From Bacteroidota bacterium (lineage in GTDB: Bacteria; Bacteroidota; Bacteroidia; Bacteroidales; Paludibacteraceae), in NCBI GenBank assembly GCA_021779195.1, contig JAJYBB010000024.1:1-50074 (forward strand): 50,074 bases of DNA, read 5' to 3'. Made by a program: the position numbers and the translations under genes. Shown one piece after another: positions 1-8,786 of the stretch. A model generated the notes under the pieces. That model searched no databases and had not been told where the DNA came from. It saw only the letters and a program-made list of their open reading frames with translations. Every line of letters starts with the position of its first letter. Position 1 is the first letter of the stretch.

Positions 1-370
1 GCTTATGCCAAAACAAAAATACAAAACTTCTTAATAAAGTAACCTTACCGAATGCGCATAATTTTCATTCTCTCGGGCGTCAAGTTTGTGTCATGTGGGT
101 TTCATATTTCAAATTTTGCAGAAAATATAGAACCAATCGGTGGGGCTATAATTATTATTTTAAATATAATCAGCTTGCAAATTTACATATTATTTGTCAC
201 CGAGGAATATCCGATTGTCAAAAATAGGGTATTTTGTAGACATTTTGAGGTATTTTGTGATAATTAGGATTTTAAGATAACGATGGCTGATATCTTAGTA
301 TCTGCTGCTAACTAGAAGTTGATCTGAAATTATGACTGAACGTAGATTTAAAGTCATGAAAAAAAATCCA
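1..370. other. Intergenic DNA, no gene recognised
   Basis: AT-rich stretch downstream of the Nudix regulator gene. The only longer frame (52-267, plus) is hydrophobic at random, matches no family I know and has no promoter-like sequence in front of it. No hairpin with a T-run, tRNA-like cloverleaf or repeat was found. The left edge of the window cuts the region, so an adjacent gene may lie just outside. Confidence 0.5.
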
Positions 371-1051
371 CTAAAATCCATAATCAGCATTGAGCAAATG
401 AATTTTATCTTCTTTAAATTTGTAATAATACGCTCCCTTTTTTGAACCTGATTTGTCCACTTCATTTAGTTTCTGGAGGAAATCGAAGCTCATCATTTTT
501 TTTCGAAAATTTCGTTTGTCCAATGATTCTCCATAAATGGCTTCGTAAAGTGCCTGCAATTGTGTCATTGTAAATTTATCGGATAATAGATTTAATCCAA
601 TAGGTTGAACGGCTGCCTTGCGACGTAAAATTTGGAGTGCATCGCTTACCATTTGCGAGTGATCAAAAATCAAACGGTCTGATTGATTTATATTTACCCA
701 GTATGCATTGTGAATTTTAAGTAAACTGTCGTCTTGAGCGCTCTCATCAATAAGCGCGTAAAATGCGCATGAGATAACCCTTTCACCGGGATCACGATTT
801 ACGTCACCGTAAACGCCCACCTGTTCCATGAAAATATTTTCCAATCCGGTTAGATTAGTCAATACCCGAATAGCAGCATTATTTAACGACTCTTTTTTCT
901 GAACAAACCCGCCCATTAACGACAAGCCACCACGGGCAGGTTCTAACTCTCGATTATGAACCAGCAACTTTATTTCATTATCCTGAAAGCCGAGAATTAT
1001 ACAATCTACCGCTACCAGAAACGAATCTTGCTGTTCATAATAATTTGACAT
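371..1051 (-). CDS. Nudix-fold winged-helix transcriptional regulator (NrtR/AraR-like)
   Basis: A sugar-responsive DNA-binding regulator of the NrtR superfamily. The N-terminal ~145 residues form a Nudix fold and the C-terminal ~80 a winged helix (YEAIYGESLDKRNFRKKM is the typical stretch). The Nudix box is degenerate: GGFVQKKE keeps its first Gly and Glu, but the REUXEE stretch reads RVLTNL, so hydrolase activity should be lost and the fold would serve as a ligand sensor. The protein resembles the Bacteroides L-arabinose regulator (AraR, a Nudix-family repressor), which also sits next to an SSS transporter and an aldose epimerase; arabinose versus xylose cannot be settled here. The reading frame is open to a TTG at 1096, but I prefer the ATG at 1051 (MSNYYEQ) because relatives start there; ATG 1060 is possible. 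A palindrome at 1111-1132 lies just upstream and is a candidate autoregulatory site. Confidence 0.88.
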   Translation of the reverse strand: MSNYYEQQDSFLVAVDCIILGFQDNEIKLLVHNRELEPARGGLSLMGGFVQKKESLNNAAIRVLTNLTGLENIFMEQVGVYGDVNRDPGERVISCAFYALIDESAQDDSLLKIHNAYWVNINQSDRLIFDHSQMVSDALQILRRKAAVQPIGLNLLSDKFTMTQLQALYEAIYGESLDKRNFRKKMMSFDFLQKLNEVDKSGSKKGAYYYKFKEDKIHLLNADYGF

Positions 1052-1110
1052 GTTATTCATACTAATTTTAAACAGAATAAAAACAATTTTATCCAACCTG
1101 TTTTTTATTT

Positions 1111-1132
1111 ATAGTCTCGAAATCGAAACTAT
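1111..1132. promoter_or_regulatory. Palindrome upstream of the Nudix regulator, candidate operator
   Basis: A 22-bp inverted repeat with arms ATAGT-n-TCGA and TCGA-n-ACTAT; 9 of 11 base pairs match. It lies 60 bp upstream of the chosen regulator start. Its size and symmetry suit a dimeric winged-helix repressor. The core CGAAAT flanked by AGT and ACT recurs in the palindrome at 4467-4483 beside the epimerase promoter. That this is the regulator's own binding site is inference. Confidence 0.45.
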
Positions 1133-1152
1133 GAATGTACTCTAAAGAAGAG

Positions 1153-1186
1153 ATTGATTCAACCCAAAGACAAAAAAATACTTTTG
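1153..1186 (+). promoter_or_regulatory. Bacteroidota-type promoter facing the gene-free gap
   Basis: The -7 element TACTTTTG (1179-1186) fits TAnnTTTG exactly. ATTG at 1153-1156 stands 22 bases upstream as a slightly distant -33 element. The promoter points away from the Nudix gene, into a gap with no intact reading frame that ends in a strong hairpin terminator. Confidence 0.35.
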
Positions 1187-1191
1187 CACTA

Positions 1192-1413
1192 ATAGGTTTA
1201 TCTTGATAGTGTTACCATTATGAATCAACTAGAAAATCAATGATTCTCTAATCAATGAGACTTTTCGGAGAGAACTCAAAAATAATATTGTTGATATGTG
1301 CCGAACTGCTTCAACGTATCCAACAAGATGGATCAGGATAATCTGGAGCTTTTGATTAATACTGAAATTTGAGTGTAAAAACTGATTGAGAATCTCTCTC
1401 AATCAGTTTTTTG
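1192..1413 (+). ncRNA. Candidate small RNA, or remains of a small gene
   Basis: The stretch between the plus-strand promoter and the terminator would give a transcript of about 220 nt. An ATG at 1220 opens a frame that stops after seven codons. The same frame later reads MDQDNLELLINTEI before a stop at 1370-1372, which could be the remains of a tiny gene. No known RNA family was recognised. The transcript could also be an antisense product, as the terminator is shared with the convergent symporter gene. Confidence 0.22.
1378..1413. terminator. Bidirectional intrinsic terminator
   Basis: A perfect 14-bp stem (AAAACTGATTGAGA at 1378-1391 and its complement at 1397-1410) with a 5-nt loop and T-runs on both strands. 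It sits 14 bp after the symporter stop codon, so it should end the epimerase-symporter transcript before the Nudix gene, which then needs its own promoter. Confidence 0.85.
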
Positions 1414-1423
1414 CTTTATTTAA

Positions 1424-3169
1424 TTACCAGAAGTACCAATAGAATGCAGCACACAAAGCTACCACGCCGAGAGAGGCGATTACATCCCACTTGTTCCAGC
1501 TCTGTTTTATAAGCGTTTTGTAGTCACCTGTAAAAGTTATAAATTCAATTTGTTCAGCGGTTGGTTTTTTAGTAAATAATGATACGATTACCATAAACAA
1601 CATAATGAAGACGAGCAACCATATCTCAAAAATAAGCCAGTTGGTATGCCAAAACCAATGGGTGGATTCCCAGAATTGACCCGTCATTACGTCTTTACCG
1701 GTATTTGTAAAGATGTTGGTAAGCAAGCGAGCCATACCGATCAGAAAGCCTACTATTAAACCAGCTTCGCCTGCCTTGGGCGTAATTCTTTTAGAAAATA
1801 TACCCAGTACGAATACCGCCACCATGGCAGGAGCGAGTAACGATTGAATGCCTTGCAGATAGGAGTATAAGCTACCGAGACTCATCATGACCGGAATCCA
1901 TATTATGCCGAGTACCACAACTACGACAGTTGCAATGCGACCTACCAAAACATATCTGGCTTCGCTTTTTCCTTTGAACATTGGTTTATAAAAGTCTTCA
2001 GTAAACAGTGTGGCGCAGGAGTTGAAGAATGCAGCCAGAGAAGCAACCAACGCAGATATAAAGCCAATAGTAACAATTCCTTTCACACCGGCGGGTAACA
2101 CAAACTTAACCATAGAGCCAAAGGCTGTATCGGGATTAGTTAGCGTAAAACCACTGCCGGGACGTGCAGCCAAAGCAGCGGCTATCATTCCTGGTATCAG
2201 GAACATAAATACAGGTAATAATTTGAAATATCCGGCAGCAATCGTACCTCTGCGTGCACGCTTCATTACTATGTCACTTGGTTCGCCTTTTGATTGTCCG
2301 AGCACACGTTGAACGATATGTTGGTCGGTAGCCCAATACCAAAAGCCGATAATGGTTGCTCCGATAAATACCCAAAAACCGGGATAGTCATCATATAATG
2401 GATCACCCGTTTCGAAGTGAAACATGTGGTTAGTTCCATATGCAACACCGTTTGATCCAACGCTCAGAGACTTTGAATAGTTAATCATGGCAGTCCAGCC
2501 GTGAGCGATACTGCCGTCTCCGAGTGCAGCCAATCCTAAGAAAAGCACAAGAAACGAACCAATGATAAGTATGGGCGTTTGAATGGCCGAAAGTGTCATA
2601 ACACCCTTCATGCCGCCTAAGACGGTGAATATGCCTGTTATGACAATTAACCCAATAGCTCCGTACCAGAATGGCAAACCAAGAAGGCTCTCCAAGAAAA
2701 TTCCACCGGTAAATGCGGTTACACTCACTTTGGTCAGCACATAAGCTATTAGAGTAATGATCGACAGCCATGAACCGGTGCGAGGTGTGTAGCGATTTTT
2801 GAGGAAGTCGGGCATAGTAATAATTTTCCCCAGCTTAATGTTCATAAGTTGATAAAACGGCACAAAGAGCCAGCCAAGGATGAGGATCATCCAGCCTTGC
2901 ATTTCCCAGTGCGCCATGCCTACTCCTGCTTTTGCGCCAGTTCCGGCAAGTCCAACCAAGTGTTCTGAACCAATGTTTGCTGCAAAAATAGCCGCGCCAA
3001 TGATGTACCATGGCTCGCCTTTACCAAACAGGAAATCTTCGCTGTCGGCACCTTTTTGCAATCGTTTGTGTTTTTGTATTGAGTGCCAAACAGCCCAAGT
3101 TACAGCACATATCCCGACTGCTATAATCACCCAGTCGAGCCAAATAAATTCATGTGAATTCCAATTCAT
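1424..3169 (-). CDS. SSS-family sodium/sugar symporter (SGLT-like)
   Basis: Inner-membrane sodium:solute symporter of 581 residues with about 14 hydrophobic segments, normal for the SGLT branch. ANIGSEHLVGLAGTGA (near residues 63-78) and the following AHWEMQGW are characteristic of TM2-TM3 in this branch; the LGGMKGVMTLSAIQT stretch follows TM5. The ATG at 3169 starts just before the first membrane segment. It lies 37 bp downstream of the aldose epimerase gene with no terminator between, so both are probably one transcript from the promoter at 4430-4460. Together with the Nudix regulator this suggests uptake of a free monosaccharide, perhaps arabinose, xylose, glucose or galactose. The exact sugar cannot be read from the sequence. 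Confidence 0.9.
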   Translation of the reverse strand: MNWNSHEFIWLDWVIIAVGICAVTWAVWHSIQKHKRLQKGADSEDFLFGKGEPWYIIGAAIFAANIGSEHLVGLAGTGAKAGVGMAHWEMQGWMILILGWLFVPFYQLMNIKLGKIITMPDFLKNRYTPRTGSWLSIITLIAYVLTKVSVTAFTGGIFLESLLGLPFWYGAIGLIVITGIFTVLGGMKGVMTLSAIQTPILIIGSFLVLFLGLAALGDGSIAHGWTAMINYSKSLSVGSNGVAYGTNHMFHFETGDPLYDDYPGFWVFIGATIIGFWYWATDQHIVQRVLGQSKGEPSDIVMKRARRGTIAAGYFKLLPVFMFLIPGMIAAALAARPGSGFTLTNPDTAFGSMVKFVLPAGVKGIVTIGFISALVASLAAFFNSCATLFTEDFYKPMFKGKSEARYVLVGRIATVVVVVLGIIWIPVMMSLGSLYSYLQGIQSLLAPAMVAVFVLGIFSKRITPKAGEAGLIVGFLIGMARLLTNIFTNTGKDVMTGQFWESTHWFWHTNWLIFEIWLLVFIMLFMVIVSLFTKKPTAEQIEFITFTGDYKTLIKQSWNKWDVIASLGVVALCAAFYWYFW

Positions 3170-3206
3170 TTTTCGTTTTTATTAAATTTCTGATGAATAA
3201 TTGTTT

Positions 3207-4343
3207 TTACTTTTCTACCGAAAATTTGTAAATGCAAGTGCTTTTATATACTTTCCCTGGTTCGAGAATTGTAGATGGCCATTGTGGTTTATTCGGGCTA
3301 TCCGGATAATGCTGCGTTTCTAAGCAAATGCCGGAACGCTGTTTGTAAACAATGCCTCGTTTTCCTTTTACTGTTCCATTCAAAAAGTTCCCTGTGTAAA
3401 CCTGTATTCCTGGTTCATTGGTATATACTTCAACCGAAATTCCGCTAATCGGAGATGTTACTTTAGCTGCCAGTTTGTTTATATCGCCTTTTGTGTTCAA
3501 CACCCAATTTTGATCGTAACCATTTGCATTTTTCAACTGAACAAAATTATACTTATTAATATCAGTCCCAATTACTTTTGGAGTTCTAAAATCCATCGGA
3601 GTGTCTTTAACCGAATCAATGGCACCCGTGGTCATAAATGTGCTGTCAATAGGCGTATAACCATCAGCATTGATATACACGGTATTATCGGTAATAGGGT
3701 TGGTGGGATTGCCTGAAAGATTAAAATAGGAATGATTACACATATTGATTACCGTTTTTTTATCAGTAGTTGCTTCAAAATTAATATCGATAGCATTGTC
3801 ATGAGTCAGTTTGAACGTAACTTTTGCAGTTACATTTCCAGGAAAGTTTTGATCACCATCCGGCGAAAAACGGGTCATTTCAATGGTTGAGTCATTTAGT
3901 TGATTCACTTTTTGATAAACCTGGTATTGCCAACCTTTGGGACCGCCGTGGAGGCAATGTCCAAAGTTGTTGGGAATCAAATGGATAGTGTCGCCATCTA
4001 ATACAAAACGCGCTTTGTTTATACGGTTTGCATATCGACCGATAGAAGCACCAAAATCGCTCGGCACTTTTACATAGTCGGAAATACTGTCGAATCCAAG
4101 TACCACATCCTGCATTTTGCCTGCTTTGTCGGGCACTAAAATCGAGACTATCCGTCCACCAAAATTGGTAATACACACTTCCATGCCGGAAGCATTCTTC
4201 AATACGTATAAATTAACGGAGTCTCCATTAATTACACTTTGAAATTTTGACTTCTGTAATCCTGAAGCCGTTTTCTCTTCTTGTTTCTGACACGACGACA
4301 GTATTAGTAACAATACTGCCCACCCGAATAGCAACTTTTTCAT
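3207..4343 (-). CDS. galM: Aldose 1-epimerase (mutarotase), lipoprotein
   Basis: Interconverts alpha and beta anomers of aldoses; here it is predicted to act outside the cytoplasm. The 378-residue protein begins with a lipoprotein signal, MKKLLFGWAVLLLILSSC, with lipobox Cys18. Family residues are in place: R103 (GRYANRI), H132 (HCLHGG), H204 (CNHSYFNL) and the catalytic base E342 (CLETQHYPDSP). I chose the ATG at 4343 because the upstream extension of the frame has no signal character and this start gives a clean signal peptide. It is the first gene of the epimerase-symporter unit and follows a textbook promoter. A surface or periplasmic mutarotase ahead of a sugar symporter would speed equilibration to the transported anomer. 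Confidence 0.9.
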   Translation of the reverse strand: MKKLLFGWAVLLLILSSCQKQEEKTASGLQKSKFQSVINGDSVNLYVLKNASGMEVCITNFGGRIVSILVPDKAGKMQDVVLGFDSISDYVKVPSDFGASIGRYANRINKARFVLDGDTIHLIPNNFGHCLHGGPKGWQYQVYQKVNQLNDSTIEMTRFSPDGDQNFPGNVTAKVTFKLTHDNAIDINFEATTDKKTVINMCNHSYFNLSGNPTNPITDNTVYINADGYTPIDSTFMTTGAIDSVKDTPMDFRTPKVIGTDINKYNFVQLKNANGYDQNWVLNTKGDINKLAAKVTSPISGISVEVYTNEPGIQVYTGNFLNGTVKGKRGIVYKQRSGICLETQHYPDSPNKPQWPSTILEPGKVYKSTCIYKFSVEK

Positions 4344-4429
4344 GTGCAATGTTTTATTTATTAAATACTTAAAATTGAAATTCCTATCTCTCAAATGCCT
4401 AATTATCTTGTCTGTTGACTTTTCGAGGT

Positions 4430-4460
4430 CAAAAGTATTTTAAAATATTGTATTGTCAAA
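4430..4460 (-). promoter_or_regulatory. Consensus Bacteroidota promoter of the epimerase-symporter unit
   Basis: Read on the minus strand: TTTG (4460-4457), 19 bases, TACTTTTG (4437-4430). This is an exact fit to the TTTG-N19-TAnnTTTG consensus. Transcription should start near 4423, giving a leader of about 80 nt. Confidence 0.75.
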
Positions 4461-4466
4461 ATAAAA

Positions 4467-4483
4467 AGTGTACGAAATACACT
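4467..4483. promoter_or_regulatory. Palindrome abutting the epimerase promoter, candidate operator
   Basis: AGTGTA-CGAAA-TACACT is a perfect 6-bp inverted repeat with a 5-bp spacer, placed seven bases upstream of the -33 element. It shares AGT...CGAAAT...ACT with the palindrome before the Nudix regulator, so both may bind that regulator. Upstream placement would also suit an activator. Confidence 0.35.
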
Positions 4484-4700
4484 AAAAATGTTGTAAAACA
4501 TATTTTGGCGGTCAGAAATGGATTTTAGATAAAAATGAATGGATATGGATTCAATGAAAATAGATCAAATGGAAAATATTTCGAATGGATATTTCTATGC
4601 CAAAATATTTGGAAAAAGACAAAATGTAGAATTTTTCAGGGAGGCTTTATTTACTGGTAATTTTTTCTGATTGAGGAAACTTGCTTTTTTAAAAATCTTA

Positions 4701-4724
4701 AAAAGACAGGGCTAAAGCCCTGTC
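4701..4724 (-). terminator. Intrinsic terminator of uvrA
   Basis: A 9-bp GC-rich stem, GACAGGGCT and its complement (4705-4713 and 4716-4724), with a 2-base spacer. It is followed on the minus strand by TTTTTAAGATTTTT and lies 20 bp after the uvrA stop codon. Confidence 0.8.
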
Positions 4725-4744
4725 AGAAAGGTTGTGAATCTATT

Positions 4745-7579
4745 TTAATTAGAATCAGATTTTAATTTACTCTTTAAATACTTCCCGGTATATGAATTTT
4801 CGCAATGAATAATTTCATCGGGTGTTCCTTCAAATACGATGTTTCCTCCAAGTTCACCGCCTTCGGGACCAATGTCGATCAGATGGTCGGCACATTTAAT
4901 GATTTCGAGATTGTGCTCGATTATAATCACGGTATGCCCTTTGACAATCAGCGCATCAAAAGCTTTAAGCAATGTTTTTATATCGTGAAAATGAAGACCG
5001 GTTGTTGGTTCGTCAAATACGAAAATAGTCGGATCAGGTTTTTCATTGGCTAAAAATGAAGCTAACTTCACGCGCTGACTTTCGCCACCGGAGAGTGTGC
5101 TGCTCGATTGTCCGAGTTTAACGTAACCAACGCCAACATCCTGAAGCGGCTTCAGTCGTTTTACGATTTTCTTTTCTATGTTACCGGTTTGGGCTGAAAA
5201 AAATTCAATAGCTTGGTTTACCGTCATCTCTAAAACATCATAAATATTTATTCCTTTGTAGGTTACATCCAAGATGTCTTGTTTGAAACGTTTGCCATGG
5301 CAATGTTCACATTCTAATATTAAATCAGCCATAAACTGCATTTCAACAGTTACAGTCCCTTCGCCCTGGCATTCTTCGCATCGACCACCTTCGGTATTGA
5401 ATGAAAAAAAAGAAGCCGAATATCCCATTTGTTTCGATAATTGTTGGTCGCTAAAAAGTTTTCTAATTTCGTCGTAGGCTTTAATGTAGGTAACAGGATT
5501 TGATCGAGATGAGCGTCCAATTGGATTCTGATCGACAAATTCAATATTTGTGGCTAAATGCATACTTCCTTGCAGTGTGCCGAATTGTCCCGTTCGGTCG
5601 GCAACACCGCCATAGTATTTTTTCATAGCTGAATAAAACACGTTTCGAACCAGCGATGATTTGCCCGAACCACTTACCCCCGAAACCACAGTCAACACGT
5701 TTAAAGGGAATTTTACATTGATACCTTTCAGGTTGTTTTCGCGCGCACCGATTACTTCAATGTAGTTGTTCCATTTCCTTCGGAAGGTCGGAATCGGAAT
5801 TTTTTCCTGCCCGAGTAGATATTGAAGTGTAAATGAGTTTTTTATTTGCGGCTGATCGGGGTTAAAATCCAAAGTCCCTTGATAAACCACTTCACCGCCT
5901 AACCTGCCTGCACGTGGTCCGATATCGATCAGGTAATCGGATGCCCGCATGATTTCCTCATCATGTTCAACTACTACTACCGTGTTTCCAAGATCGCGAA
6001 GCTGCTTCAGTACTTTTATTAATAAATAGGTGTCGCGCGAGTGCAATCCAATGCTGGGTTCATCTAAAATATATAACGAACCTACCAAGCTGCTTCCCAA
6101 CGAAGTGACTAAATTAATTCGCTGACTTTCACCTCCTGAAAGGGTATTTGATAATCGGTTTAAAGTAAGATATCCTAATCCAACATCCAATAAAAAGTTT
6201 AAACGGTGCTTGATTTCAATCAGTAAACGCTCTGCAACCTTCGCATCGGTTTCATCTAATATTAAGTTTTCAAAATATTGTTTTAACGCATCTATTGGCA
6301 TCATTACCAATTCAGTGATGGATTTTCCGGCAACGCGAACATAAGAAGCTTCTTTTTTCAACCGACTTCCCATGCACTCGGGGCAGATTGTTTTACCCCT
6401 GTATCGCGCCAACATAACCCGATATTGAATTTTATACTGATTTAGTTCCAGCATATTGAAAAACGTATGAAGTCCTTCGAAATACTGATTGCCAGTCCAA
6501 ATTAAATGACGCTGATCATCCGTGAGTTCGAAATAGGGTTTGTGAATCGGGAAATCGAATTTAGAGGCACTACGAATCAGTTGATTTTTCCACTCGCCCA
6601 TAATTTCTCCTTTCCAACAGGCAACGGCATCCTGGTATATTGACAGAGTTTTGTTTGGAACGACCAAATCCTCATCAATGCCAATGACGCGACCAAAACC
6701 TTCACACTTGGGACAAGCACCCAGTGGACTGTTAAAGCTAAAAAGATGAACCGTGGGTGTATCGAATTGCATTCCATCGGCATCGAACGACTTTGAAAAG
6801 CTTAATCGTAAAATTTCACTTTCGCCTTCGGAAGTAAAAGCAGGGATTGTAACATGAAGTATACATGCTCCTTTCCCTTCGTAAAATGCAGTTTCAATCG
6901 AATCGGTCAGCCGGCTAACACCTGCATTGCTCCGATCAACAGTCAAACGGTCGATAATCAAAAATAATTCAGAAAGTGAGTTGAGCAGAGACTTATTATC
7001 CATTAATTCCTGGATTTTAATAGTTTCGCCATTTGCTTCAACCCTGCTAAAACCCTGTAAAATTAAATTTTGTAATGACTCGACTACTGTTTGATCATCA
7101 GATATAACAACCGTAGTGAGCAGCATTATTTTTGTCCCATCAGGAAAATTTAAAGCGGTTTTGACCACATCTTCCACTTCATGTTTTTTTACCAACTCAC
7201 CCGAAATTGGCGAAAAAGTTTTCCCAATACGGGCATAAAGTAATTTGATGTATTCATAAATTTCGGTTGAAGTGCCGATTGTGGAACGTGGGTTGCGGGT
7301 GTTTACCTTTTGCTCGATAGCAATCGCCGGTGGAATTCCTTTGATAAAATCTACTTCAGGTTTACTCATCCGCCCAAGAAATTGCCTAGCATAAGCCGAA
7401 AGGCTTTCAACATATCGGCGTTGTCCCTCGGCATAAAGCGTGTCAAATGCGAGTGATGACTTTCCAGACCCTGAAAGTCCAGTAATCACCACCAGCTTGT
7501 TTCGTGGAATCGCTACATCGATATTTTTCAGATTATGAACACGAGCTCCTTTGATAATTATATTTCCTGGTTTCGACAT
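4745..7579 (-). CDS. uvrA: Excinuclease ABC subunit A
   Basis: The damage-recognition ATPase of nucleotide excision repair, working with UvrB in the cytoplasm. The 944 residues contain two ABC modules: Walker A GLSGSGK (34-40) and GVSGSGK, two LSGGESQR signatures, and the UvrA-specific [14 protein letters not shown] stretch near the N-terminus. Zinc modules: CPECMGSRL and the CEECQGEG...CEHCHGKRF pair are present. The first CxxC of the other zinc module, which E. coli has in the segment before LFSFN, is missing; only ACPKCEGFG remains. That loss is, to my knowledge, common in Bacteroidota homologues. A -7-like box TATCTTTG lies at 7676-7669 (minus) without a clear -33 element. The gene is monocistronic and ends at a strong terminator. 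Confidence 0.97.
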   Translation of the reverse strand: MSKPGNIIIKGARVHNLKNIDVAIPRNKLVVITGLSGSGKSSLAFDTLYAEGQRRYVESLSAYARQFLGRMSKPEVDFIKGIPPAIAIEQKVNTRNPRSTIGTSTEIYEYIKLLYARIGKTFSPISGELVKKHEVEDVVKTALNFPDGTKIMLLTTVVISDDQTVVESLQNLILQGFSRVEANGETIKIQELMDNKSLLNSLSELFLIIDRLTVDRSNAGVSRLTDSIETAFYEGKGACILHVTIPAFTSEGESEILRLSFSKSFDADGMQFDTPTVHLFSFNSPLGACPKCEGFGRVIGIDEDLVVPNKTLSIYQDAVACWKGEIMGEWKNQLIRSASKFDFPIHKPYFELTDDQRHLIWTGNQYFEGLHTFFNMLELNQYKIQYRVMLARYRGKTICPECMGSRLKKEASYVRVAGKSITELVMMPIDALKQYFENLILDETDAKVAERLLIEIKHRLNFLLDVGLGYLTLNRLSNTLSGGESQRINLVTSLGSSLVGSLYILDEPSIGLHSRDTYLLIKVLKQLRDLGNTVVVVEHDEEIMRASDYLIDIGPRAGRLGGEVVYQGTLDFNPDQPQIKNSFTLQYLLGQEKIPIPTFRRKWNNYIEVIGARENNLKGINVKFPLNVLTVVSGVSGSGKSSLVRNVFYSAMKKYYGGVADRTGQFGTLQGSMHLATNIEFVDQNPIGRSSRSNPVTYIKAYDEIRKLFSDQQLSKQMGYSASFFSFNTEGGRCEECQGEGTVTVEMQFMADLILECEHCHGKRFKQDILDVTYKGINIYDVLEMTVNQAIEFFSAQTGNIEKKIVKRLKPLQDVGVGYVKLGQSSSTLSGGESQRVKLASFLANEKPDPTIFVFDEPTTGLHFHDIKTLLKAFDALIVKGHTVIIIEHNLEIIKCADHLIDIGPEGGELGGNIVFEGTPDEIIHCENSYTGKYLKSKLKSDSN

Positions 7580-7949
7580 GATTAGTATTTCAAATATTCA
7601 AATATTAGCATTGTATATTTAATGTAAGTAAACTTTCGTACATGTCAATACCTCGCTTTTTTAATGTGCAAAGATACAACAAAACCTACTTTTCAGAGTC
7701 AGCTTTTCATTTTTTTTCTGGTTGCAGATGTTTGTGATCTGCTTTAGATACTGTGAAAATAATTGAATTGATTAAAATAATCTTTTTCAATTTAAATATA
7801 AATATGGAAACCATAGAATACCTATTGTTTTTAAATATTCTTTTCAGTTGAATCAGTATCAACTTTTTGATTTGCCCGTATTTGTATGTCCTGGATTTAT
7901 TACTAATCTCTCGTACTTGTATGCTCAACCGCAAAGCAATCTTTATATT

Positions 7950-8115
7950 TATGCATTATTATTGTATATCCTACCCATTTAATTGTATATTATTTGTATA
8001 TACATTTAAATATGCTTAAATAAATGCATATTTATAGAGCTTTAATTGTGTGTTTATAAAAATTAGAGTAATTTTGTCTCCGATCTAAATATTTATGCAT
8101 TTTTCAAATATACAT
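7950..8115. promoter_or_regulatory. Cluster of ARG-box-like palindromes upstream of argR
   Basis: Four imperfect AT-rich elements built on TATGCAT/ATGCATA and TGTATAT/ATATACA: 7950-7969 (TATGCATTATTATTGTATAT), 7991-8008, 8022-8035 and 8091-8115. They flank and overlap the argR promoter. ArgR hexamers bind paired 18-bp sites of the type TnTGnATwwwwATnCAnA, and these resemble them. The likely meaning is arginine-dependent autoregulation of argR-GNAT-argG. The rest of 7580-8164 holds no gene. Confidence 0.4.
8045..8076 (+). promoter_or_regulatory. Promoter of argR
   Basis: ATTG (8045-8048), 20 bases, TAATTTTG (8069-8076) fits the Bacteroidota promoter with one mismatch in the -33 element. The transcript would start near 8083 and carry an 80-nt leader that includes the last ARG-box-like element. 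Confidence 0.55.
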
Positions 8116-8164
8116 AGAAGTAAGTTCCATTTTTGGAAGACCTTCAATAATTATTTTTTTACAT

Positions 8165-8638
8165 ATGAAAAATAAAAGAAACCGTTTGCAAATTATCTCC
8201 GAGATTCTCCGTTCACGTGTAGTGGGAAGTCAGGAAGAATTACTGAAAATTTTAGTTGAACGACAGTGTGATGTAACCCAGGCTACTTTGTCGCGCGATC
8301 TTAAACTATTGAAAGTTGCCAAAACACCCTTAGCCAACGGGACGTATAAATATATTTTACCTTCCTATAATAAACCGTTACCGGCTCAAAAAGATATCGG
8401 TAGCAATATGCCCGGTCATGGTGCGGTAAAGAGTTTAGAGTTTTCGGGTAGTTTGGGCGTTGTAAAGACCAAGCCTGGATACGCCAGTGCCATTGCTTGG
8501 GATATCGATAACTCTGCTTCCGAAATCGTATTGGGAACCATTGCTGGCGACGATACAATATTGTTGATTCCTCGCGAAGGAGTAACACGTGAAGATATTT
8601 TTGAAATGCTGAATATTACATTCTCCGAACAAAAGTAA
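8165..8638 (+). CDS. argR: Arginine repressor ArgR
   Basis: Arginine-sensing regulator of 157 residues, the usual length. The N-terminal winged helix is residues 1-70 (CDVTQATLSRDLKLL is the recognition region) and the C-terminal hexamerisation and arginine-binding domain is 85-157, with the GTIAGDDTILLIPRE motif whose Asp pair contacts arginine. It is the first gene of the plus-strand arginine cluster and is followed after 148 bp by the acetyltransferase. ARG-box-like palindromes upstream support autoregulation. Whether it represses biosynthesis only or also controls uptake cannot be seen here. Confidence 0.95.
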   Translation: MKNKRNRLQIISEILRSRVVGSQEELLKILVERQCDVTQATLSRDLKLLKVAKTPLANGTYKYILPSYNKPLPAQKDIGSNMPGHGAVKSLEFSGSLGVVKTKPGYASAIAWDIDNSASEIVLGTIAGDDTILLIPREGVTREDIFEMLNITFSEQK

Positions 8639-8786
8639 ATTTACTTGAAGATTTTATTATCTTTGTCGCCTTTTTTCTTTATAGTTTATTAAAATAAAGA
8701 ATGTGATGCACATTTGTTTTTATGTGTTAGTTATCCTTTATCATGTAAATAGTTGAATATAAAAAGATTTGATTGTAAAGTTGAAC

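Noticed and set aside
2010-2312. 100-codon plus-strand frame inside the symporter gene
   Set aside because: It is the complement of a conserved membrane-protein gene, has no family match and no promoter of its own; the same holds for other long antisense frames over real genes.
7707-7934. 75-codon minus-strand frame between uvrA and argR
   Set aside because: Low-complexity Lys/Ile-rich translation over AT-rich DNA that overlaps the uvrA promoter region; no similarity.
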